Source: Verrucomicrobiota bacterium
GTDB taxonomy: Bacteria > Verrucomicrobiota > Verrucomicrobiia > Methylacidiphilales > JBCCWR01
Length of the DNA: 64,000 nt
Direction: 5' to 3'
Assembly: GCA_039192515.1 (NCBI GenBank)
Contig: JBCCXA010000004.1
Location: forward strand, 1 to 64,000
A program made the translations under genes and the position numbers. Below the pieces are notes generated by a model. That model searched no databases, was not told where the DNA came from, and saw only the letters and a list, made by a program, of their open reading frames with translations. This document shows, piece by piece, positions 1 to 9,064 of this stretch; position 1 is the first letter of the stretch; every line of letters starts with the position of its first letter.

Positions 1-668
1 AAGCACAAACAAATGCTGGTGCACCGCAGATTGCTTATCGGGAAACAATTACTAGAGAAGCTGGCGCTGAAGGCAAGCTCATCAAGCAGTCTGGCGGTAG
101 AGGGCAATATGGCCACGTTGTGATCAGTGTAAAGCCTCGCGAGCGCGGTCAAGGCATCTCCATTGATAATAAAATTGTAGGAGGCGCTATTCCCAAGGAG
201 TATATAGGTGCGGTTAGAAAAGGACTAGAAGAAGCTTTCATGAATGGTGTGATGGCTGGAAGTGAGGTGATTGACCTGCACGTGGATATTCTCGATGGCT
301 CATATCATGAAGTTGATTCCAGCGAATTAGCTTTCAAGTTAGCAGCAATGATGGCTGCAAGGGAGGCACTAAGCAAAGCGGATTCAATTTTGCTAGAGCC
401 CTTGATGAATGTAGAGGTTATTACCCCTGAGGAGTTTCAAGGAGATATCATGGGCGACATCAACCGTCGCCGTGGTCAGATTAGTGGAATGGAAAACAAA
501 AGTGGCGCTTGCGTTCTTAATGCAGAAGTCCCATTAGCGGAGATGTTCGGTTATGTGAATACCTTGCGTTCGCTTTCTCGCGGGCGGGCTTCTTATTCCA
601 TGGAGCCAGCACGCTTTGAGCAAGTGCCTGGGAATATCATACAACAACTTGTGGAGCAAACGGTTTAA
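1..668 (+). CDS. fusA: elongation factor G, C-terminal part (5' end outside window)
   Basis: Partial gene: the frame is open from base 3 and gives 221 residues before TAA. EF-G is the GTPase that drives tRNA-mRNA translocation on the ribosome. The visible part is domain IV and V: a [10 protein letters not shown] motif near base 100 and the [11 protein letters not shown] motif of the C-terminal domain near base 450. The GTPase domain lies upstream of the window. The stop codon overlaps the Shine-Dalgarno of rpsJ, as in a fused str-S10 operon. Confidence 0.97.
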   Translation, partial: AQTNAGAPQIAYRETITREAGAEGKLIKQSGGRGQYGHVVISVKPRERGQGISIDNKIVGGAIPKEYIGAVRKGLEEAFMNGVMAGSEVIDLHVDILDGSYHEVDSSELAFKLAAMMAAREALSKADSILLEPLMNVEVITPEEFQGDIMGDINRRRGQISGMENKSGACVLNAEVPLAEMFGYVNTLRSLSRGRASYSMEPARFEQVPGNIIQQLVEQTV

Positions 669-679
669 AGGAGAAAATT

Positions 680-994
680 ATGGCAGCAGCAGCGACTCGA
701 ATAAGAATTAGACTCAAAGGATTTGATTATCGAATGATTGATAAAGCAGCAGGGGAAATTGCTGAAACCGCTATCCGAACGGGTTCCCGGATTGCAGGTC
801 CGATCCCGTTGCCTACAAAAATTGAACGCTATACCGTGAACCGCTCCACCCATGTAGACAAGAAAAGCATGGAGCAGTTCGAAATACGTACCCACAAGCG
901 TCTGCTTGATATAGTAGATCCTTCCGCGAAAACGGTGGATGAGCTGAAGAAACTAAACCTGCCTGCAGGTGTGGATATTACCATTAAGATTTAA
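680..994 (+). CDS. rpsJ: 30S ribosomal protein S10
   Basis: 104 residues, the usual bacterial length. S10 is a 30S head protein and, in other bacteria, the NusB partner in antitermination. The core [14 protein letters not shown] and the [14 protein letters not shown] loop are recognisable. An AAGGAG ribosome-binding site at 668-673 overlaps the fusA stop codon, so the gene is probably translationally linked to fusA. It is the first gene of the S10 cluster. Confidence 0.98.
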   Translation: MAAAATRIRIRLKGFDYRMIDKAAGEIAETAIRTGSRIAGPIPLPTKIERYTVNRSTHVDKKSMEQFEIRTHKRLLDIVDPSAKTVDELKKLNLPAGVDITIKI

Positions 995-1050
995 TGAATA
1001 ATTTAGGAACCAAGGAAATAACCGCGATAAGTCGCTAAAAGGAGCGAAAA

Positions 1051-1716
1051 ATGAGTGTCGGAATTTTAGGTAAAAAAGTAGGAATGACTCGAGTTTACGA
1101 TGACAAAGGAGCAGCTACACCTGTGACTGTGATCGAAGCAGCCCCCAATGTCATTTGTCAAGTGAAGTCAACAGACAAGGATGGGTATCAATCTTACCAA
1201 GTTGGCTATGACGATGTAGCAGACAAGCGTGTTAGTAAACCTCGTCTGGGTCACTTTAAGAAAAAGGGTCTTACACCTAAGCGCAAACTCAAGGAAATAA
1301 CCTTTAATGGAGAAGAGCTTAAAGTTGGTGATGAGATTAAGGTTAGCCGCTTTGAGGCGGGCCAACTAGTGGATGTGATTGGAACCGGTAAAGGACGTGG
1401 TTTTCAGGGCGTTGTAAAGCGCCATAAGTTTCACGGTTCTTGTGACAGTCACGGTTCGATGATGCATCGTCGTCCAGGTGCAATTGGTGCTGGTTCAACT
1501 CCTGGCCGAGTTTTTAAGAATCAACCGATGCCTGGGCACATGGGCTCTAGCAAGGTGACGGTGCAAAATCTGCGCGTCGTGCAAGTCCGCGAGGATGATA
1601 ATGTCCTACTGATTAAAGGTGCAGTCCCCGGCCCGAATGGCGGTTATGTCATGGTACGTTCGGCCGTTAAGGGGCAAAAAAATGTGGCTACCAACGGAGC
1701 TGAAAAGAAAAAATAA
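1051..1716 (+). CDS. rplC: 50S ribosomal protein L3
   Basis: 221 residues. L3 is an early assembly protein of the 50S subunit whose long loop reaches the peptidyl-transferase centre. The signature GKGRGFQGVVKRHKFHG is present, followed by the HGSMMHRRPGAIGAGSTPG loop. At the place where E. coli L3 has the glutamine methylated by PrmB, this loop shows serine, so that modification is not expected here. An AAAGGAG site precedes the ATG. The C-terminus is lysine-rich. Confidence 0.98.
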   Translation: MSVGILGKKVGMTRVYDDKGAATPVTVIEAAPNVICQVKSTDKDGYQSYQVGYDDVADKRVSKPRLGHFKKKGLTPKRKLKEITFNGEELKVGDEIKVSRFEAGQLVDVIGTGKGRGFQGVVKRHKFHGSCDSHGSMMHRRPGAIGAGSTPGRVFKNQPMPGHMGSSKVTVQNLRVVQVREDDNVLLIKGAVPGPNGGYVMVRSAVKGQKNVATNGAEKKK

Positions 1717-1727
1717 GGACCTGATAG

Positions 1728-2342
1728 ATGAGTGTAAAACAATTAGATTTTAGCGCTGCCGAAAAGGCCTTTGATACCAAGCTAATCGAAGATGATAAAA
1801 AGGGTGCGCAGGCTCTACATGAAACAGTAGTCGCCTATCAAGCAAACCGCCGTTCCGGGACACATGCAACCAAGACGAAGGCTTTGGTAAGTGGATCGGG
1901 AAAGAAACCGTGGCGTCAAAAGGGAACTGGTAATGCTCGTTCGGGTTATAAATCATCTACGATCTGGCGTGGAGGTGGAGTCGTCTTTGGGCCTCAACCT
2001 CGCGACTATTCTAAAGTGACTCCGAAGAAAGTGAAGAAGTTAGCACTTAAGAAAGCATTCAGCGAAGCTGCTAAGTCGAAACGCTTACAAGCAGCAGCAG
2101 ATCTTAAGGTAGATAGCGGAAAGACTAAAGATCTTGTTTCCTGGATTCGTGGAGCAAAATTACCTGAGCATCTTTTGATTATTACTGACCAAATTGATCG
2201 GAAGTTAATTCTGGCTTCCCGTAACATTCCGAAGGTGGAAGTTGTGAATGCAAGTGAAGTAAATGCCGAGCAAATTTGCCGCTATAAGCAGGTTGTTTTA
2301 CTAGAGAAAGCGGCCCCATTGATTGCTCAACGAATAAAGTAA
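1728..2342 (+). CDS. rplD: 50S ribosomal protein L4
   Basis: 204 residues, typical for L4, which lines the exit tunnel and in E. coli represses the S10 operon. The tunnel loop with KPWRQKGTGNARSG and the following IWRGGGVVFGPQPRDY are clear. It starts 11 bases after rplC and ends 3 bases before rplW. No L4-type S10 leader can be judged because the operon continues from fusA with almost no leader. Confidence 0.98.
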   Translation: MSVKQLDFSAAEKAFDTKLIEDDKKGAQALHETVVAYQANRRSGTHATKTKALVSGSGKKPWRQKGTGNARSGYKSSTIWRGGGVVFGPQPRDYSKVTPKKVKKLALKKAFSEAAKSKRLQAAADLKVDSGKTKDLVSWIRGAKLPEHLLIITDQIDRKLILASRNIPKVEVVNASEVNAEQICRYKQVVLLEKAAPLIAQRIK

Positions 2343-2345
2343 GCT

Positions 2346-2630
2346 ATGAGAAATCCATACGACATTATTAAAACTGCTCGCGTGACTGAGAAAGCCACCG
2401 CTCTTACTGAGCGATATAATCAATACATCTTTGAGGTTGATAGTAGAGCTACCAAACAGGAGATACGTTTTGCTGTAGAAAAGATTTTTAGCAAAAGTGT
2501 TCAGAGTGTGAATACGATGCGTGTTCAAGGTAAGAAGAAGCGAGAAAGAACTGCGAATTTTGGGCGCACAAATCATTGGAAAAAAGCAATCATCACCCTA
2601 AAGGAAGGCGAAAGCATAGACCTCTTTTAA
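2346..2630 (+). CDS. rplW: 50S ribosomal protein L23
   Basis: 94 residues. L23 sits at the tunnel exit and docks trigger factor and SRP. The sequence starts with the typical IIKTARVTEKAT segment and has the conserved loop ending in VQGKKKR. It begins 3 bases after the rplD stop with no separate Shine-Dalgarno, which suggests translational coupling. Confidence 0.97.
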   Translation: MRNPYDIIKTARVTEKATALTERYNQYIFEVDSRATKQEIRFAVEKIFSKSVQSVNTMRVQGKKKRERTANFGRTNHWKKAIITLKEGESIDLF

Positions 2631-2648
2631 ACCAAGGAATCATAAGCT

Positions 2649-3488
2649 ATGGCAGTAAAAACTTTTAGACCAGTCACTCCAACACTTCGTTATAAGACCT
2701 CCTCCGACTTTGCGGAAATTACCAAGAGTGAGCCCGAAAAGAGCTTGCTTCAACCTAAGAAGAGAAGTGGTGGCCGTAACAACCGTGGACGCAAGACAGC
2801 CCGTCATCGTGGAGGAGGGCATAAGCGTCACTACCGTATCATCGACTGGAAGCGTAATCGTCACGGTGAAACAGCAAAAGTAATTGCTATTGAGTATGAT
2901 CCGAACCGTACGGCTAACATTGCGCTGTTAGAGTATCCTGACACGCAGCGTGCTTACATTGTGGCGCCAGTCGGAATTAAAGTCGGTGCAAAGGTCGTTT
3001 CTGGTCCTGATGTGAAGCCTGATTTGGGTAATTCACTTCCATTGAACAAAATTCCTTTAGGTCAGAGTATTCATAACATTGAATTGATGCCGGGGCGAGG
3101 TGCTCAGATCGTTCGCTCTGCAGGTTCTTCCGCTACGTTGATGGGCTATTCAGGAGGATATGCTCAGATTAAGTTGCCTTCGGGTGAGATACGCCGCGTT
3201 CATAGCACTTGCTATGCAACCATTGGACAAGTTGGCAATACTCAGCACGAAAAAATTAAGCTAGGTAAAGCAGGACGTTCGCGTTGGTTGGGTAGACGCC
3301 CTCAGACTCGTGCTATGGTGATGAATCCTGTCGATCACCCAATGGGGGGTGGTGAAGCTAAAAGTAAGAGTGGTGGTGGCCGCAAACATCCTAAATCACC
3401 TTGGGGTCAAATTGCTAAGGGCTTCAGAACACGTCAGAAGCACAAACCATCAGATAAATTTATTGTTGAACGTAAGAATAAGAAATAA
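2649..3488 (+). CDS. rplB: 50S ribosomal protein L2
   Basis: 279 residues, full length. L2 is needed for subunit association and peptidyl-transferase assembly. The C-terminal motif [20 protein letters not shown] contains the conserved histidine of the family, and the N-terminal basic region with [18 protein letters not shown] is intact. It lies between rplW and rpsS in the standard order. Confidence 0.98.
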   Translation: MAVKTFRPVTPTLRYKTSSDFAEITKSEPEKSLLQPKKRSGGRNNRGRKTARHRGGGHKRHYRIIDWKRNRHGETAKVIAIEYDPNRTANIALLEYPDTQRAYIVAPVGIKVGAKVVSGPDVKPDLGNSLPLNKIPLGQSIHNIELMPGRGAQIVRSAGSSATLMGYSGGYAQIKLPSGEIRRVHSTCYATIGQVGNTQHEKIKLGKAGRSRWLGRRPQTRAMVMNPVDHPMGGGEAKSKSGGGRKHPKSPWGQIAKGFRTRQKHKPSDKFIVERKNKK

Positions 3489-3490
3489 TC

Positions 3491-3769
3491 ATGGCAAGAA
3501 GTTTAAAAAAAGGTCCATTTGTAGACGAGCATTTGCTCGATAAAGTTGAAAAGGCAATTGAGACGGGAAATAAAAAACCCATCAAAACTTGGTCTAGGAG
3601 GTCTATGATTATTCCTGACTTTGTCGGGTTGACCTTCATGGTTCATAACGGCAAAGCCTTCAATTCGGTTTTTGTTACCGAAAATATGGTAGGTCACAAG
3701 CTCGGCGAATTTTCTCCCACTCGGATATTTAAGAGACATGGAGGTCATACGGAGAAGGTGACTAAGTAG
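3491..3769 (+). CDS. rpsS: 30S ribosomal protein S19
   Basis: 92 residues. S19 is a 30S head protein next to S13 at the subunit interface. [19 protein letters not shown] at the start and the C-terminal [16 protein letters not shown] motif are both present. It starts 2 bases after rplB. Its TAG stop is followed directly by the ATG of an unrelated gene rather than by rplV. Confidence 0.98.
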   Translation: MARSLKKGPFVDEHLLDKVEKAIETGNKKPIKTWSRRSMIIPDFVGLTFMVHNGKAFNSVFVTENMVGHKLGEFSPTRIFKRHGGHTEKVTK

Positions 3770-4507
3770 ATGAATTTTTTTAGTAAGCCTACTTTTTTAA
3801 TAATAGTGGGCTTAGGTTTGACTGTCAGCCTTATGACAGTCTCGGCGCAAAAAGCGTCGAATAGTTCTTTAACAGATAAAGATAAGGTTAAGAAGTTGCG
3901 ACAGCAAGTGCTCCAGTTACAGGAGAGCTTGATGATGGCTAAAGCGGACGCAGATCTCTTTCAGGAAAAACTGGCAGAGATGAAGTTGCAGAATAGAGCT
4001 CTGGGGCTTGAAGGCTTGAGTGCAGATGAGCAAGCCATGCGTGGCAAGCTTATTAGGCTAGTAGGCCAGCTCCATCAAAGCGAGAAACGCAGGATTCATA
4101 CTGAAAAATTGCTAACTGATTTGATCAAAGCAGCTTCTGCTTATCACGGAGCTACGGCTCTTGAGAAAGCTGAAAAGAGAGCGGAATATGAAGTCATAGT
4201 TCGAGAGGCTCGAGAATTTTTAGCTGGTAATCCTCTGGGGGCTGTAAGACCAGCATTGGATCTCGGATCAGGACAAGTCATACATGTCGATCAAGAGATA
4301 GAGACAGTCGTGATAAACCTTGGGAAAAAACAAGGCGCCCGAATAGGGATGCCATTTAAGATTTTAAGAGGTCAGTCAGTAGTTGGTAAATGTCGCATTG
4401 TTGAAACACGCGAGTATTTAAGTGCTGCGCTGATTGAGCCTGGTGAAAAAAATAATGAAATAAACGTGCAGGTGGGTGACCGCTTGTTAGTAGATGCGAT
4501 AAGATAG
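3770..4507 (+). CDS. putative envelope coiled-coil protein inserted in the S10 operon
   Basis: 245 residues, not a ribosomal protein and not assigned to a named family by me. Residues about 8-27 are a hydrophobic signal peptide or anchor ending in SAQ, residues about 38-125 are rich in heptad-like Leu/Lys/Glu and look like a coiled coil, and residues about 165-245 look like a compact beta domain with a GSGQVIHVDQEIETVVINLG segment and a final GDRLLVD. That layout resembles MreC-like or FlgT-like beta-barrel proteins with an N-terminal coiled coil, so an envelope role is inferred. The ATG follows the rpsS stop with no gap and its stop is 2 bases before rplV, so it must be co-expressed with the ribosomal genes. 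Confidence 0.85.
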   Translation: MNFFSKPTFLIIVGLGLTVSLMTVSAQKASNSSLTDKDKVKKLRQQVLQLQESLMMAKADADLFQEKLAEMKLQNRALGLEGLSADEQAMRGKLIRLVGQLHQSEKRRIHTEKLLTDLIKAASAYHGATALEKAEKRAEYEVIVREAREFLAGNPLGAVRPALDLGSGQVIHVDQEIETVVINLGKKQGARIGMPFKILRGQSVVGKCRIVETREYLSAALIEPGEKNNEINVQVGDRLLVDAIR

Positions 4508-4509
4508 AT

Positions 4510-4986
4510 ATGGAAGTAAAAGCAATAACAAAATTTGTGAGGGTTTCCGCTTTCAAAGCGAGGAACATGACACGTCATATACAGGGGATGCCTGTAAATG
4601 ACGCGATGGATCTATTGCGCTTTTCACCCCAAAAGGCTGCTCGTTTGGTAAGTAAAACTTTAAAGACGGCCATTGCTAATGCTGAGAATAATGACGCTCT
4701 TGATCCTGAGACATTAATAGTGAAGGAAGCGGTGGTTGGGGAGGGGCCCACTATTAAGCGTTTTAGACCAAGGGCTCGTGGAAGTGCTGGACACATTCGC
4801 AAGCGCACTAGCCATATCCGGATTATTCTCACGGAAAAGCCAGAGGACCTGGAAAGGAAAAAGACTAAGGTTAAGAAAAAGACGGCTGCAAAGAAAACTG
4901 CCGCAAAGAAAACAGCAGCTAAAAAACCAGCTCCTAAGAAAAAAGCTGAAACAAAGGCTGAGACAGAAAGTAATACAAAGGAATAA
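4510..4986 (+). CDS. rplV: 50S ribosomal protein L22 with Lys/Ala-rich tail
   Basis: 158 residues. The first ~115 residues are normal L22, which forms part of the exit tunnel; the motif FRPRARGSAGHIRKRTSHI gives the family. Residues about 116-158 are an extension built from AAKKT-type repeats, resembling histone-H1-like tails, which is longer than usual. It follows the inserted envelope gene by 2 bases. Confidence 0.97.
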   Translation: MEVKAITKFVRVSAFKARNMTRHIQGMPVNDAMDLLRFSPQKAARLVSKTLKTAIANAENNDALDPETLIVKEAVVGEGPTIKRFRPRARGSAGHIRKRTSHIRIILTEKPEDLERKKTKVKKKTAAKKTAAKKTAAKKPAPKKKAETKAETESNTKE

Positions 4987-4990
4987 ATTT

Positions 4991-5638
4991 ATGGGACAAA
5001 AAGTACATCCAATTGGGTTTCGTTTAGCGGTTCGCCGCGACTGGCGTTCCGTGTGGTACGCAGGTAAGAAAGAGTTTCCCTCTTACGTGGCTGAGGATCA
5101 TAAAGTTAGAAGCTTTCTCAAGAGGCGCTTAGTAGGAGCTGCTGTCTCCAAAGTTTTGATTGAAAGGGCTTCTAATCGTCTGCGCGTAAATATTTTTACA
5201 GCCCGTCCCGGCGTTGTGATTGGTCGTAAGGCGACGGAGCTTGACCGTCTGAAAGGTGAGATTCGTGACATTGTTCCGGATCGTGAGGTGCTGGTTGATG
5301 TTAAAGAAATCAAGAATCCTGAATTGGATGCGCAATTGGTCTCAGAAAATATTGCACTTCAGCTAGAGCGTCGTATTTCATTTCGTCGCGCTATGAAGCG
5401 CTCACTGCAAACGACCATGGATTTTGGAGCTCTTGGTATCAAAGTTCGCTGTGCTGGGCGTTTGCAAGGTGCTGAAATTGCTCGTGCCGAAGAGTATCGC
5501 GAAGGAAAAGTTCCATTGCATACGTTGCGCGCAAATGTGGATTATGGATTTTCGGAAGCAAACACCACTGCGGGTAAGATTGGTGTGAAAGTATGGATTT
5601 GTTTAAAGGAGGAAGCGGATACAGCAGCCGCTAAATGA
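4991..5638 (+). CDS. rpsC: 30S ribosomal protein S3
   Basis: 215 residues from the ATG at 4991, 4 bases after the rplV stop. A longer open frame reaches back to 4736, but that part runs over rplV in another frame and is not coding. S3 binds the 30S head at the mRNA entry. MGQKVHPIGFRLAVRRDW, the KH-domain ARPGVVIGRKATELD and the C-terminal DYGFSEANTTAGKIGVKVWI are typical. Confidence 0.98.
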   Translation: MGQKVHPIGFRLAVRRDWRSVWYAGKKEFPSYVAEDHKVRSFLKRRLVGAAVSKVLIERASNRLRVNIFTARPGVVIGRKATELDRLKGEIRDIVPDREVLVDVKEIKNPELDAQLVSENIALQLERRISFRRAMKRSLQTTMDFGALGIKVRCAGRLQGAEIARAEEYREGKVPLHTLRANVDYGFSEANTTAGKIGVKVWICLKEEADTAAAK

Positions 5639-5641
5639 GTT

Positions 5642-6067
5642 ATGCCATTACTACCTAAAAGAGTTAAACATCGTAAACAACAACGCGGCTCACGTGCTGG
5701 CAACGCTACACGTGGAGTTGAGATTTCATTTGGATCTTTTGCTCTACAAACCTTAGATCGTGGATGGATCACTAATACTCAGATCGAGGCAGCTCGAGTA
5801 GCTCTGACTCGTAATATGAAGAGGAAAGGTAAGTTGTGGATTCGCATCTTTCCTCATAAACCAGTAACTGCACGACCTCCGGAAACACGTATGGGTAAAG
5901 GTAAAGGTAACCCTGAATATTGGGTAGCCGTAGTAAGGCCTGGAAATATTTTATTTGAGCTAGATGGTGTGAGTGAGTCTGTAGCCCGCGAATCCCTTCG
6001 CTTGGCCGCGTCTAAGTTGCCGGTTCACACTAGGTTCATCACAAGGGAAAGGAAATTGGTAGCATGA
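5642..6067 (+). CDS. rplP: 50S ribosomal protein L16
   Basis: 141 residues, normal length. L16 organises the tRNA-binding face of the 50S subunit. The start [16 protein letters not shown] and the [20 protein letters not shown] segment identify it. The stop overlaps the rpmC start by 4 bases (ATGA). Confidence 0.98.
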   Translation: MPLLPKRVKHRKQQRGSRAGNATRGVEISFGSFALQTLDRGWITNTQIEAARVALTRNMKRKGKLWIRIFPHKPVTARPPETRMGKGKGNPEYWVAVVRPGNILFELDGVSESVARESLRLAASKLPVHTRFITRERKLVA

Positions 6068-6303
6068 AGATAGATGAAGTAAAAGCCCTTAACGAACTGG
6101 AGCTTCGCAGTAAAGCGCAGGAATTGCGCCAAGAGCGTCTTAATTTACGCCTGCAACAATTGACCGGGCAGCTAGAAAAACCTAGCCGCTTAAAAGATAT
6201 AAGAAAGACCCTTGCTAGAATTGAAACGGTTCTAAGTAACAAGCGTTTAAAGCAGATTTCTAGTAAGCAAGAAGAAACGGCAAAGGAGCCGCAAGCAGCG
6301 TAA
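6064..6303 (+). CDS. rpmC: 50S ribosomal protein L29
   Basis: 79 residues, slightly long because of a Lys/Gln/Glu tail after the helical hairpin core. L29 sits by L23 at the tunnel exit. The [20 protein letters not shown] stretch is the family signature. The ATG overlaps the rplP stop codon. Confidence 0.96.
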   Translation: MKIDEVKALNELELRSKAQELRQERLNLRLQQLTGQLEKPSRLKDIRKTLARIETVLSNKRLKQISSKQEETAKEPQAA

Positions 6304-6321
6304 GCAAAAAGGATTTAGAGC

Positions 6322-6594
6322 ATGAGTGAAGTTGTAAAAAAAGATGGTAAGAAAGCGGTTAGGAAAGAGCGCGTGGGCGAAGTTGTTTCTGAGAAAATGA
6401 ACAAAACGATAGTGGTAAAAGTAACCAGATCTATGCCGCATCCCCAGTTCCGCAAGTTTATCAAGACATCAAAGAAGTTTTACGTGCACGATGAGAAAGA
6501 GGAGGCGCGAGTTGGGGACCGTGTTCGCATAGCTGAGACGCCCCCCAGAAGTAAGACCAAACGCTGGGAGCTTGCAGAAATCGTTAAGCATTAA
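6322..6594 (+). CDS. rpsQ: 30S ribosomal protein S17
   Basis: 90 residues. S17 is a primary 16S-binding OB-fold protein. The GEVVSEKMNKTIVVKVTR strand and the VGDRVRIAETPPRSKTKRW motif are clear. A short lysine-rich N-terminal lead of about 15 residues precedes the core. Confidence 0.98.
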   Translation: MSEVVKKDGKKAVRKERVGEVVSEKMNKTIVVKVTRSMPHPQFRKFIKTSKKFYVHDEKEEARVGDRVRIAETPPRSKTKRWELAEIVKH

Positions 6595-6615
6595 GGATAT
6601 TAGGAGAAATAAGAA

Positions 6616-6981
6616 ATGATTCAGCTTCGTTCAAAGTTAGATGTTGCAGATAACACGGGTGCCCGTAAGGCAATGATGATCGGTGTTATAGGTAAAAAGT
6701 CTATGAGTGCTCGCATAGGGGATGTCATCACAGCTAATGTAAAAGAGGCTGCACCTGATGGTTCTGTTAAAAAGAGTGATGTTGTTCGTGCCGTAATTGT
6801 CAGAACCAAATATCCTATTAAGCGTCCAGATGGTTCAGAGTTACGTTTCGACAATAATGCGATTGTGATTATTGACAAAGATAAGAACCCCAAGGGCACT
6901 CGTATATTTGGGCCAGTTGCTCGTGAACTGAGAGATAAGAATTTTATGAAGATCGTCTCTTTGGCGCCGGAAGTTTTGTAA
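6616..6981 (+). CDS. rplN: 50S ribosomal protein L14
   Basis: 121 residues, standard for L14, which lies at the 50S interface with L19 and 16S rRNA. It begins [17 protein letters not shown] and ends with the conserved [20 protein letters not shown]. Preceded by a GGAG-type ribosome-binding site at about 6603. Confidence 0.98.
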   Translation: MIQLRSKLDVADNTGARKAMMIGVIGKKSMSARIGDVITANVKEAAPDGSVKKSDVVRAVIVRTKYPIKRPDGSELRFDNNAIVIIDKDKNPKGTRIFGPVARELRDKNFMKIVSLAPEVL

Positions 6982-6995
6982 AGGAAAGTTAGTTA

Positions 6996-7286
6996 ATGAA
7001 TACAAAGTTTCATGTAAAAAGTGGAGATGAAGTGCAAGTGATTGCCGGTGCGCATAAAGGACGCCAAGGCAAAATTCTGCAGATTCTCACTAAGAGTGAC
7101 CGTGTGGTTGTTGAGGGTGTCAATATGATTAAAAAGTCGACACGCCCTACTCAGACTAATCCTCAAGGTGGATTTGAAGAGAGAGAAGGTTCAATTCATG
7201 TCTCTAATGTTAAGAAAGTTGAAGCTAAATCTAAAGCACCCAAAAAGAAGGCAGCTGCCAAAAAAGCTGCTAAGAAAAATGAATAA
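6996..7286 (+). CDS. rplX: 50S ribosomal protein L24 with basic tail
   Basis: 96 residues. L24 initiates 50S assembly. The KOW motif ([18 protein letters not shown]) and [19 protein letters not shown] are present. The last ~20 residues are a Lys/Ala-rich tail similar to that of the L22 here. Confidence 0.97.
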   Translation: MNTKFHVKSGDEVQVIAGAHKGRQGKILQILTKSDRVVVEGVNMIKKSTRPTQTNPQGGFEEREGSIHVSNVKKVEAKSKAPKKKAAAKKAAKKNE

Positions 7287-7309
7287 ATCAAGAGAAGGAG
7301 TGACAAATC

Positions 7310-7882
7310 ATGGATCTTAAAAAATATTATCAAGAGAAAGTGGTGCCAGAGCTTAAGAATAAGCTCGGAATCAAAAATATTCATGATGTGCCCAAAATTG
7401 AGAAAGTTGTTATCAATTGTTGTCTAGGTTCATTTTCAGACCGTAAGGCTGCGATTGAAGATGCTGAGCGTGAAATCACTGCAATCACAGGGCAAAAGCC
7501 TATTCGGGTATTAGCTAAGAAGAGTGTAGCGAATTTTAAGTTGCGTGCAGGGATGGACTTAGGATGTAAGGTCACTTTGCGTGGTCGTAACATGTATGAG
7601 TTCCTCGTTCGCTTGATTGTTGCGGCACTTCCTCGAATTCGAGATTTCAGAGGTATATCGGGTAAAGCTTTTGATGGACGTGGTGCTTATACTTTCGGAA
7701 TAAAAGATCACACAATTTTCCCTGAAATTGAATTGGATAAGGTGAAAAGAACCATTGGATTTGATGTTACCATTGTCACCTCAGGTAAAAATAAAGAACA
7801 AACGAAGGAATTGCTAGCACTTATAGGGATGCCCTTTGCTGATCGTGTTCCAAAACCTCAAGCGGCCTCAGCAAGTGCGTAA
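7310..7882 (+). CDS. rplE: 50S ribosomal protein L5
   Basis: 190 residues. L5 binds 5S rRNA and contacts P-site tRNA in the central protuberance. The LRGRNMYEFLVRLIVAALPR and FDGRGAYTFGIKDHTIFPEI motifs are diagnostic. A GGAG ribosome-binding site lies before the ATG. Confidence 0.98.
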   Translation: MDLKKYYQEKVVPELKNKLGIKNIHDVPKIEKVVINCCLGSFSDRKAAIEDAEREITAITGQKPIRVLAKKSVANFKLRAGMDLGCKVTLRGRNMYEFLVRLIVAALPRIRDFRGISGKAFDGRGAYTFGIKDHTIFPEIELDKVKRTIGFDVTIVTSGKNKEQTKELLALIGMPFADRVPKPQAASASA

Positions 7883-7904
7883 TAAATATAAAGGATAAGT
7901 TAAC

Positions 7905-8090
7905 ATGGCTAAAAAATCATGGATTGAGAAGCAGAAGCGCAAACCGAAATTTACGAGTCGGAAATACAACCGTTGTAGCATTACGGGTCGTCGTCGTGCC
8001 TATATTCGTAAGTTTGGATTAAGTCGTATAGCTTTTAGAGAAATGGCATCACGAGGTGAGATCCCAGGAGTTGTAAAGGCAAGTTGGTAA
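7905..8090 (+). CDS. rpsN: 30S ribosomal protein S14, short form without zinc ligands
   Basis: 61 residues, the length of the short S14 type that normally carries a CxxC...CxxC zinc site. Here only the first cysteine (RCSITGRRR) remains, and the second pair is replaced by LSRIAF. The protein is therefore a C-minus short form, expected not to bind zinc. The ending IPGVVKASW is typical of the short type. It lies between rplE and rpsH in normal order. Confidence 0.97.
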   Translation: MAKKSWIEKQKRKPKFTSRKYNRCSITGRRRAYIRKFGLSRIAFREMASRGEIPGVVKASW

Positions 8091-8101
8091 AAGGAGTTAT
8101 T

Positions 8102-8494
8102 ATGCAAACAGACCCATTAGCAGATTTTTTAACGCAAATTCGCAATGCGAATACCGCGAGCCTACCCGAGATTTTATCACCATACTCGCGTATGAAGAGT
8201 GATGTTGCTCATATTCTTAAGAGTGAAGGATATATCAAGGAAGTTGAAGTGGTGAAGAATGATGCCAAACAATCTTTAAAGCTAACTTTAAAAGTGGAGA
8301 AGAAAGCTAAACCGATCAGGGGAATTAAGAGAGTATCAAAACCGGGTCTTCGACAGTATGTCGCTGTTAGAGATATTCCTCGGGTACTTGGTGGTTTAGG
8401 TATTTCTGTTTTGTCCACATCACGCGGAGTGATGACAGGACAAGAAGCAAAGAAACAAAATGTAGGGGGAGAGCTCCTGCTTACAGTGTGGTAA
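8102..8494 (+). CDS. rpsH: 30S ribosomal protein S8
   Basis: 130 residues from the ATG at 8102, preceded by AAGGAG at 8091-8096. An in-frame ATG at 8084 overlaps the rpsN end and lacks a ribosome-binding site, so I do not use it. S8 binds the central domain of 16S rRNA. Start QTDPLADFLTQIRNAN and the C-terminal STSRGVMTGQEAKKQNVGGE are classical. Confidence 0.98.
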   Translation: MQTDPLADFLTQIRNANTASLPEILSPYSRMKSDVAHILKSEGYIKEVEVVKNDAKQSLKLTLKVEKKAKPIRGIKRVSKPGLRQYVAVRDIPRVLGGLGISVLSTSRGVMTGQEAKKQNVGGELLLTVW

Positions 8495-8499
8495 TAGCG

Positions 8500-9042
8500 A
8501 TGTCTAGAATAGGAAAAAAAGCAATACAGGTTCCGGATAAAGCAAAAATCCGTGTAGAGGACCGAATGATTTTCGTAGAAGGTCCCAAGGGTAAGCTGGA
8601 ATGGGAGATGCCTGCTGTCATTAATGCTAAGTTTGAGGACGGTAAAATCTCTGTTAGTAGGGAGAGCGAAAACCGTCAAGATAAAGCTCTTCATGGCCTA
8701 AGCCGTGCCCTTATCAGTAATATGGTAACTGGTGCGACAGAGGGCTTTACTAAGAAGCTTGAAATTCAAGGTGTTGGTTTCAGAGCAGCTCTAAAAGGAA
8801 AAGTTCTTAATCTTAATTTGGGGTTTTCTCATCCTATTGATTATGAGATTCCTGAAGATGTTAAGGTATCAGTAAATAATAATACTGAGATACTTGTTGA
8901 GGGCATTGATAAGCAGCGCGTTGGAGCAGTTGCGGCAAAAATCCGTGACTTTTATCCTCCTGAGCCATACAAGGGCAAGGGAGTTCGTTACGCTGATGAG
9001 ATAGTTCGTCGTAAGGAAGGTAAGACCGCGCAAGGTAAATAA
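8500..9042 (+). CDS. rplF: 50S ribosomal protein L6
   Basis: 180 residues from the ATG at 8500 (MSRIGKKAIQVP), 5 bases after the rpsH stop. An upstream in-frame start at 8488 lies inside rpsH and is not favoured. L6 lies near the sarcin-ricin loop. The C-terminal motif PPEPYKGKGVRYADE is the family signature. Confidence 0.98.
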   Translation: MSRIGKKAIQVPDKAKIRVEDRMIFVEGPKGKLEWEMPAVINAKFEDGKISVSRESENRQDKALHGLSRALISNMVTGATEGFTKKLEIQGVGFRAALKGKVLNLNLGFSHPIDYEIPEDVKVSVNNNTEILVEGIDKQRVGAVAAKIRDFYPPEPYKGKGVRYADEIVRRKEGKTAQGK

Positions 9043-9064
9043 AATATCACTAGGAATTAAAGAG

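Noticed and set aside
4861..4960. Tandem DNA repeat or CRISPR-like array
   Set aside because: The repetition comes from AAKKT codons in the L22 tail; units are short and without spacers.
4736..4990. N-terminal extension of S3 by 85 residues
   Set aside because: It runs over rplV in another frame, and MGQKVHPIGF at 4991 is the universal S3 start.
8209..8694. 161-codon open frame on the - strand across rpsH and rplF
   Set aside because: It is fully antisense to two certain ribosomal genes and has no recognisable protein features.
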